Shown: positions 59,160 to 64,000 of the stretch, one piece after another
How the letters are laid out: each line of letters begins with the position of its first letter
Numbering within the stretch: the first letter of the stretch is position 1
Source of the DNA: Malurus cyaneus samueli
Taxonomy: Eukaryota; Chordata; Aves; Passeriformes; Maluridae
Length of the DNA: 64,000 bases
Assembly (NCBI GenBank): GCA_009741485.1
Contig: CM019220.1
Coordinates: 27,159,048 to 27,223,047 of the forward strand
Direction of reading: 5' to 3'
Program-made: the position numbers and the translations under genes
The notes under the pieces: model-generated
What the model saw: the letters and a program-made list of their open reading frames with translations, nothing else
Databases searched by the model: none
Told to the model about the DNA's origin: nothing

Positions 59160-59385
59160 AGGGCACCTGTAAGAGAGAAGCCTTGGAAAAGCACTGAGTT
59201 GACAAGACCCACGGTGTATCCCTGAGGCCACCGGCCGCAGGGATAGCAGATGCCTCGGAAAAGCTCCGAGTCACCAGGTCCCGCGGTCTGGCCTCAAGGA
59301 CACCTGCAAAAGAGAAGCCTCGAGGAGGCCACAGGTCACCAAGCCCTGCGGTCTGGCCTCGAGGTCACCTGCAGGCGTAGCGCCT
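59160..59385 (-). repeat. About 65-bp tandem array upstream of gene D (about 4 units)
   Basis: 'cacctg' cores at about 59,165, 59,228 (degenerate), 59,301 and 59,366. It is the shortest of the four arrays. Confidence 0.8.
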
Positions 59386-59528
59386 CGGAAATGCTCTGGG
59401 TCAGGAAGGAACGAGCGCACTGTGCAGAGAAATCCTCACAGCACCACTCTGTCGCGTCCTCTCCCGTCGCGTGCTCCGAGCACTGTGGCGTGGCCACGCC
59501 ACCGCTGGCACCTATGTCACGACGTGTC

Positions 59529-59666
59529 ACAAAGGGCCCTTGGACACTCTGTACGGTTCCATCCCATGGTAACCATGCTGCTCCCTGTCACCAAGGGCCC
59601 TTGGACACCCTGTATGGTTCCATCCCATGGTGACCATGCTGCTCCCTGTCACCAAGGGCCCTTGCT
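59529..59666 (-). repeat. 61-bp tandem repeat in the gene D 5' flank
   Basis: GGGCCC-centred units 61 bp apart, mirror image of the array at 46,729-46,862. A perfect 18-bp palindrome lies nearby at 59,485-59,502. Confidence 0.88.
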
Positions 59667-60640
59667 CACACTGCCATCTGCCCGGGGGCTGCCCCCACCC
59701 CACCCAAAGTGGCCCAGGTTGGAAGGAATCTGTTGCCCCGGGTGTCTCAGGCAGCCCAACAGGAACTTTAGGAATGGCTCCAACATGAGCAAACGCTCCC
59801 TGCTTGTGGGCTCAGGGCAGCAGAAGAAGCCCCCAAGGCTGCCAACGCAGCCGCAGCAGGAAGGGCACGGGGGCTCCCACAGAAGCTGGAACGGCCTCTT
59901 TGGGACAAGTCCCGGCTGCTGGCCATCCTAAACGTCAGGGTGTAACACAGACAAGGGACGTGTGGGCCAGGACACAAATGCTGCTCTGAGCCCTGGGGCC
60001 CAGGGAGAACTGAAATCAGCAGATGTGGCAGAGTCCCTGCCAAAGCAGGCCTGCCACCCCTTGAGCCCTGGCAGCACCAATGCCCGTCTCCTTCCCCAAG
60101 AGACCTGTGCCTGCGGGGGCTTCTCTGCCAGAGGGCAGCCAAAGCCAACGTGCATTGGTGTCTGTGCTCCTTCCTGCACGGAGCCCTTGGCAGGAGCACC
60201 TGGAGCAAGGGGTGGCAACGCTTGGTATCTGTGAGATGATGCTGCTCCTTTCTGGGATGATTGTTTTTCATGTAAGGGATTGGCAGTAACACAAAAAACA
60301 CCATCAGCTGCTGAGTTTCACGGGACAATTAAATTGTACTGAGACGCTGTCATGTTTCCTTGCGATCCTGTGTCTGTTTTTCTGGGAAACACATGAGCCC
60401 AGCCTCTGATCTTCAGTGCTCCAGTTGCTGCGTGTCTGGCTGTGGCAGCTCATGTCCAAACATAACTGGGTGCCTGCTGAGCACAGCAATGTCTGGCCAC
60501 AAACAGGGAGTTTTCCCAGTGAGCACCAAGGGAGTCACCAGAGGAAGAGCAGAGGACAGGGATAACTCTGGGAGGAGAAGCTGTCCTGTGTCTCTGGTGC
60601 CAGCACCCTGAAGGAGCACCCCCACAAGCACTGGAAGCAC
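59667..60640 (-). repeat. Duplicated 5' flank of gene D
   Basis: Reverse complement of about 45,773-46,730 (gene C flank), with few differences. A third, rearranged copy of its distal part is at 62,014-62,690. Confidence 0.88.
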
Positions 60641-60654
60641 ACGGTGCCGTTTTG

Positions 60655-61085
60655 GGCACTGCAATATAAAAAAGACACTAAGCCATTAGAATGGCTTAGC
60701 AGAAGAATCCAAAGGAAGGCTGCAAGGATGTAGAAGGGTCTGGAGGGGAAGGCCTGGTTGCCTTCAGAGGTCACTTGGTCTGTTCAGCCTGGAGAAGAGT
60801 AAGGGGAGACTCACTGGGGTCTTCAACGTCCTCTTGAGGGCAATCAGAGGAGCAAGTGCAGATCTCTTCTGTGTTGTGACATGGGACAGGAGTCAAGAAA
60901 AGGGCAGGAAGCTGGCTCAGGGCAGGTTTTGTTTGGATGTCCAGAAAAGGCTTCTTACCCAGAACATGGTCAGGCACTGGAACAGGTTTGCCAGGGAAAT
61001 GGGCACAGCACCAAGCCTGTGCGAGTTCAAGATGTGTTCCAACAACATTGAGCACTCACACAAGGCTTTAGACACTACATAAAAT
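60655..61085 (+). mobile_element. CR1 LINE fragment
   Basis: Plus-oriented CR1 in the expected order: 'gaagggtctggaggggaagg', 'ggtcacttggtctgttcagc', 'ctggagaagagtaagggga', 'cactggaacaggtttgccag' and 'gcacagcaccaagcctgt'. It covers the region just upstream of the CR1 3' UTR and includes no intact ORF. Confidence 0.88.
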
Positions 61086-61479
61086 GTCACTGGTGTTGAG
61101 CTCCAGGTTTACATCACCATATCCTCCTCATTATTACTTTAGTCAGGAGCAGCAAACCCAAGAATTGGACAAACAGGCTGTTCCAAGCACTGCTCTCATG
61201 TTCTGCACAGCAGTAACTGGGAATTCAGCAAGGGATTCAGAAGTCTCAGGGTGCAAAGCAAGTGACAAAGACTTTGGCATGCTAAAATGGACCAACCTGG
61301 TGCCTGTGCCTGGACTGTTCAGGGCTGAGCTCCAAATGCATCACCTTCCAAAGGTTAAATGGACAGACCACGTCCCATTGCAGATTCCCCTTCCCACTTC
61401 TGTGAGCTACAACATTTAGCTTTATCCAGCTGATCTTTTCATGTCAGCTTGAAATCCAGGAGTGAAAAAAGTAAGCATG

Positions 61480-61618
61480 GATAAGTGTTCTAATTCTAAT
61501 GAAAGGTGTGCCTGCACAGCACATGTGCCCCTGGCAGGATGGTTGGAACTGGATGACCTTTAAGATACAACACAAAGTGCAACACAAAGTGCTTTGGGAT
61601 TCTGTGATTCCCAAATAT
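61480..61618 (+). mobile_element. CR1 LINE 3' end remnant
   Basis: The stretch 'ggttggaactggatgacctt' with the tail 'gggattctgtgattccc' is a CR1 3' end. It may be the tail of the copy at 60,655-61,085, split by about 400 bp of other sequence. Confidence 0.7.
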
Positions 61619-61884
61619 GGGACCCAACTACAATTCTGGACATATTCTCAGCTGCTGAGCAAACATCACAGCACCAAAGGAGGTTTGGGACTCCAACTCG
61701 GCCTTAAATAGCCATTTCCAAGTTCGGCAGCTTTACTGCCACTGCAGCCCTTGGAATTGAGGCAGTCCAAAGCCGCAGAGCAGGCACTGACAGAGCCAGG
61801 ACCTCTTTCTTGCTGAAGCAATATTTAAACTGAAAGAGGGGAGGTTGAGATTAGAGGCTCTTGAGAGCACGTTCCAGGGCTCTG

Positions 61885-62008
61885 GGCAGTGCACGCACCA
61901 CTTTCCACACCCGCTCTGAACAGTCTTTGAACACAGAGCACAACCAGGCTGGCTGTGGGATCAGCAGACACCAAACACAGGCACAGCAAGAAGCAGCAGT
62001 GGCTGCTT
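61885..62008 (+). repeat. Shared block, second copy (see 53,390-53,520)
   Basis: Same block as at 53,390-53,520. Here it runs directly into the permuted flank duplicate, so it marks the left junction of that rearrangement. Confidence 0.8.
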
Positions 62009-62013
62009 TGTGG

Positions 62014-62690
62014 GACAATTAAATTGTACTGAGACGCTGTCATGTTTCCTTGCGATCCTGTGTCTGTTTTTCTGGGAAACACATGAGCCCAGCCTCTGAT
62101 CTTCAGTGCTCCAGTTGCTGCGTGTCTGGCTGTGGCAGCTCATGTCCAAACATAACTGGGTGCCTGCTGAGCACAGCAATGTCTGGCCACAAACAGGGAG
62201 TTTTCCCAGTGAGCACCAAGGGAGTCACCAGAGGAAGAGCAGAGGACAGGGATAACTCTGGGAGGAGAAGCTGTCCTGTGTCTCTGGTGCCAGCACCCTG
62301 AAGGAGCACCCCCACAAGCACTGGAAGCACACGGTGCCGTTGGTGCCACAGCTCTGAGCCCTGGGGCCCAGGGAGAACTGAAATCAGCAGATGTGGCAGA
62401 GTCCCTGCCAAAGCAGGCCTGCCACCCCTTGAGCCCTGGCAGCACCAATGCCCGTCTCCTTCCCCAAGAGACCTGTGCCTGCGGGGGCTTCTCTGCCAGA
62501 GGGCAGCCAAAGCCAACGTGCATTGGTGTCTGTGCTCCTTCCTGCACGGAGCCCTTGGCAGGAGCACCTGGAGCAACTGGTGGCAACGCTTGGTATCTGT
62601 GAGATGATGCTGCTCCTTTCTGGGATGATTGTTTTTCATGTAAGGGATTGGCAGTAACACAAAAAACACCATCAGCTGCTGAGTTTCACA
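62014..62690 (-). repeat. Circularly permuted duplicate of the C/D 5' flank
   Basis: The first part (62,014-62,340) equals 60,315-60,653 and the second part (62,350-62,690) equals 59,980-60,316, so the two halves are in swapped order compared with the gene D flank. Both halves are nearly identical to their sources. There is no MROH gene next to this copy. Confidence 0.9.
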
Positions 62691-64000
62691 GAAACATCAT
62701 CAGGCATTAAATACCTGGGAGCAATTAGTATGTATGCAGACAACTAATTTTTAAAAATATAAATACTAAAGGTGTTAGTTGTTTCCAAGTATTAACTTTT
62801 TAAATGGCAAGGTAGACTGAGTACTTCTTTTACCTTCAATCGTGTGCAATGCCATGCTGAGAGTACAATGCACACAAGTTGGAACCACAGTAAAATGTTT
62901 GAACTACATACTATTCCATTTGTTTGCTGCAGGTTTAAGTTACAGAGTGAGTTTCCTTGTGTGTGGCACTTAAGTCCCAGATGTTTATTCATAAATTCAG
63001 TCTGAACACAGATCACAATTAGCACAGGAATGCATCGTGTGTCATCATCATCCTACTCTGAGTTTGTACAGCTCAGGACAGCTCTCAGAGTGGGTATGTT
63101 CTACCTCACACAGGCTCAACTCTGCTTAAAAAGACAAAGCACTAAAATGTGTTTCACACCTCAAATTTCCATCAGATCTCAAATATCTACATGAGTGCGT
63201 CCTCCCTTGTGGATCAGAGGCCAAATCCAGGTCTTGGTGCAGTCTCTGGTTTACCAGTCTTGTCACATCATGTGGATTCTCATCACATACTTTTACACCA
63301 ACCGCAGCTTTGAAAGGTGTTACAACACAAACTATGATAGCACTGTTTGTTTCTATGATTTTTCTTTGTGCAACAAAAGGCTCACATGGCAAAACCAAAT
63401 TGGGTTCCTACTGCTAAAACCATCCATTCCTTCCCAGTCTCATGGAATCAAACCTGCAGCAAACAAATGGAATAGTATATAGTTCAAAAATTTTACTGTA
63501 GTTCCAACTTGTGTGCATTGTACTTGAGAATACATTCAAGAGAGAGGTATCCACATTTCCTGCTTTGGAATTGATTGGAAGCGTCCTGATGGCTAAAGCT
63601 TAACCTGTTCTCTGACTTTATTTACACCCAGTTGTGCCACACTGCCTGGGCATCCCAAACCTGAGGTTCTTTGCTGTGAAGGCACAGAAGAATCTGACAC
63701 TTAATAAAGTTCAGGAAACCAGGAATGCACATTACTTGCCATTGTTCAAGTAGTTAAAAATAAAGTTACAAACTTCCCAAGTTAATTGACATGACCCGAG
63801 AACATTAAAATGAATGGAAATCTGCTTCCCATCTTGAAGGCAAATGAGTGGCTGGTTTATGTAGTCCATTGAGACACAAACAAAAAAACTGTCTGACACT
63901 AAACTGAGGTAGAAACTTGTTGTCTTTTGGATTTGTTTGGCTTTTTGCCAAGCCAACCAGTCCAGAGTCCATCCTGGGAGAAGAGGAAAATTGAAACTTG
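62691..64000. other. No gene recognised at the right end
   Basis: AT-rich DNA containing the inverted repeat at 62,861-63,525. A segment at about 63,765-63,850 resembles 34,835-34,915, with 'cttcccaagttaattgacat' against 'tttcccaaattaattgatgt'. No supported exon. Confidence 0.45.
62861..63525. repeat. Inverted repeat with 76-bp arms and 513-bp spacer
   Basis: The left arm 62,861-62,936 and right arm 63,450-63,525 are reverse complements with about three mismatches. The outer flanks do not match each other. It could be a foldback-type transposon or an inverted partial duplication. The spacer has no recognisable ORF. Confidence 0.85.

Noticed and set aside
1..64000. CRISPR arrays, tRNA or rRNA genes, bacterial-type operons
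   Set aside because: None were seen. The window is vertebrate nuclear DNA with introns and LINEs. The tandem arrays at 34, 37, 47 and 59 kb are minisatellites in gene flanks, without spacer diversity.

Overview
The window looks like nuclear DNA from a bird, most likely a passerine. It carries many fragments of the avian LINE family CR1, an ERV-type LTR of a kind common in songbird genomes, ERV pol remnants, and above all a cluster of maestro heat-like repeat (MROH) genes, a family strongly amplified in passerines. The sequence is a draft assembly: a fixed 10-N gap sits in an AT-rich simple repeat at 9,234-9,243.

Positions 1-26,600 are low in genes. They hold scattered CR1 fragments in both orientations, an AT-rich simple repeat, and a 190-bp hairpin at 10,937-11,126. 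A handful of short minus-strand segments have good splice signals and open frames. They may be exons of an unrecognised minus-strand gene, but I cannot prove it.

Positions 26,600-60,600 are a cluster of four near full-length MROH-type genes plus debris. Gene A (33,728 to 28,902, minus) and gene B (37,558 to 42,319, plus) are head to head. They form the arms of an inverted duplication of about 6.5 kb that includes the same ERV pol remnant at each outer end. Gene C (47,372 to 52,328, plus) follows B in tandem, and gene D (59,137 to 54,302, minus) faces C tail to tail. C and D share an inverted 5' flank of about 1.4 kb. Every gene has the same 15-exon plan with conserved exon lengths and phases: a short variable N-terminal part (exons 1-3), HEAT-like helical exons (4-12) and a C-terminal part (13-15). 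A truncated fifth copy lies at 26,794-27,775, an exon-8 fragment at 36,470-36,600 and a 3'-UTR-like piece at 44,895-45,200.

The 5' flanks carry two tandem arrays. A 61-bp repeat contains a perfect 14-bp palindrome. A repeat of about 65 bp, whose unit looks like a 3' splice site plus leader exon, varies from about 4 to 8 units between genes and ends just upstream of each start codon.

All four genes show damage. Exon 13 is shifted out of frame in each copy by different small indels. Gene A has lost the GT of its first donor. C has stops in exons 1 and 4. D has a stop late in exon 3. B has stops in exons 14 and 15. Intron 12 is almost unchanged across all copies although the flanking exons differ greatly. 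Several short introns are stop-free and a multiple of three long, so some frames run through two to four introns. The cluster looks young and is reshaping itself by inversion, duplication and probably gene conversion.

Positions 60,600-64,000 hold a CR1 copy, a circularly permuted duplicate of the C/D 5' flank (62,014-62,690) and a 76-bp inverted repeat (62,861-63,525).
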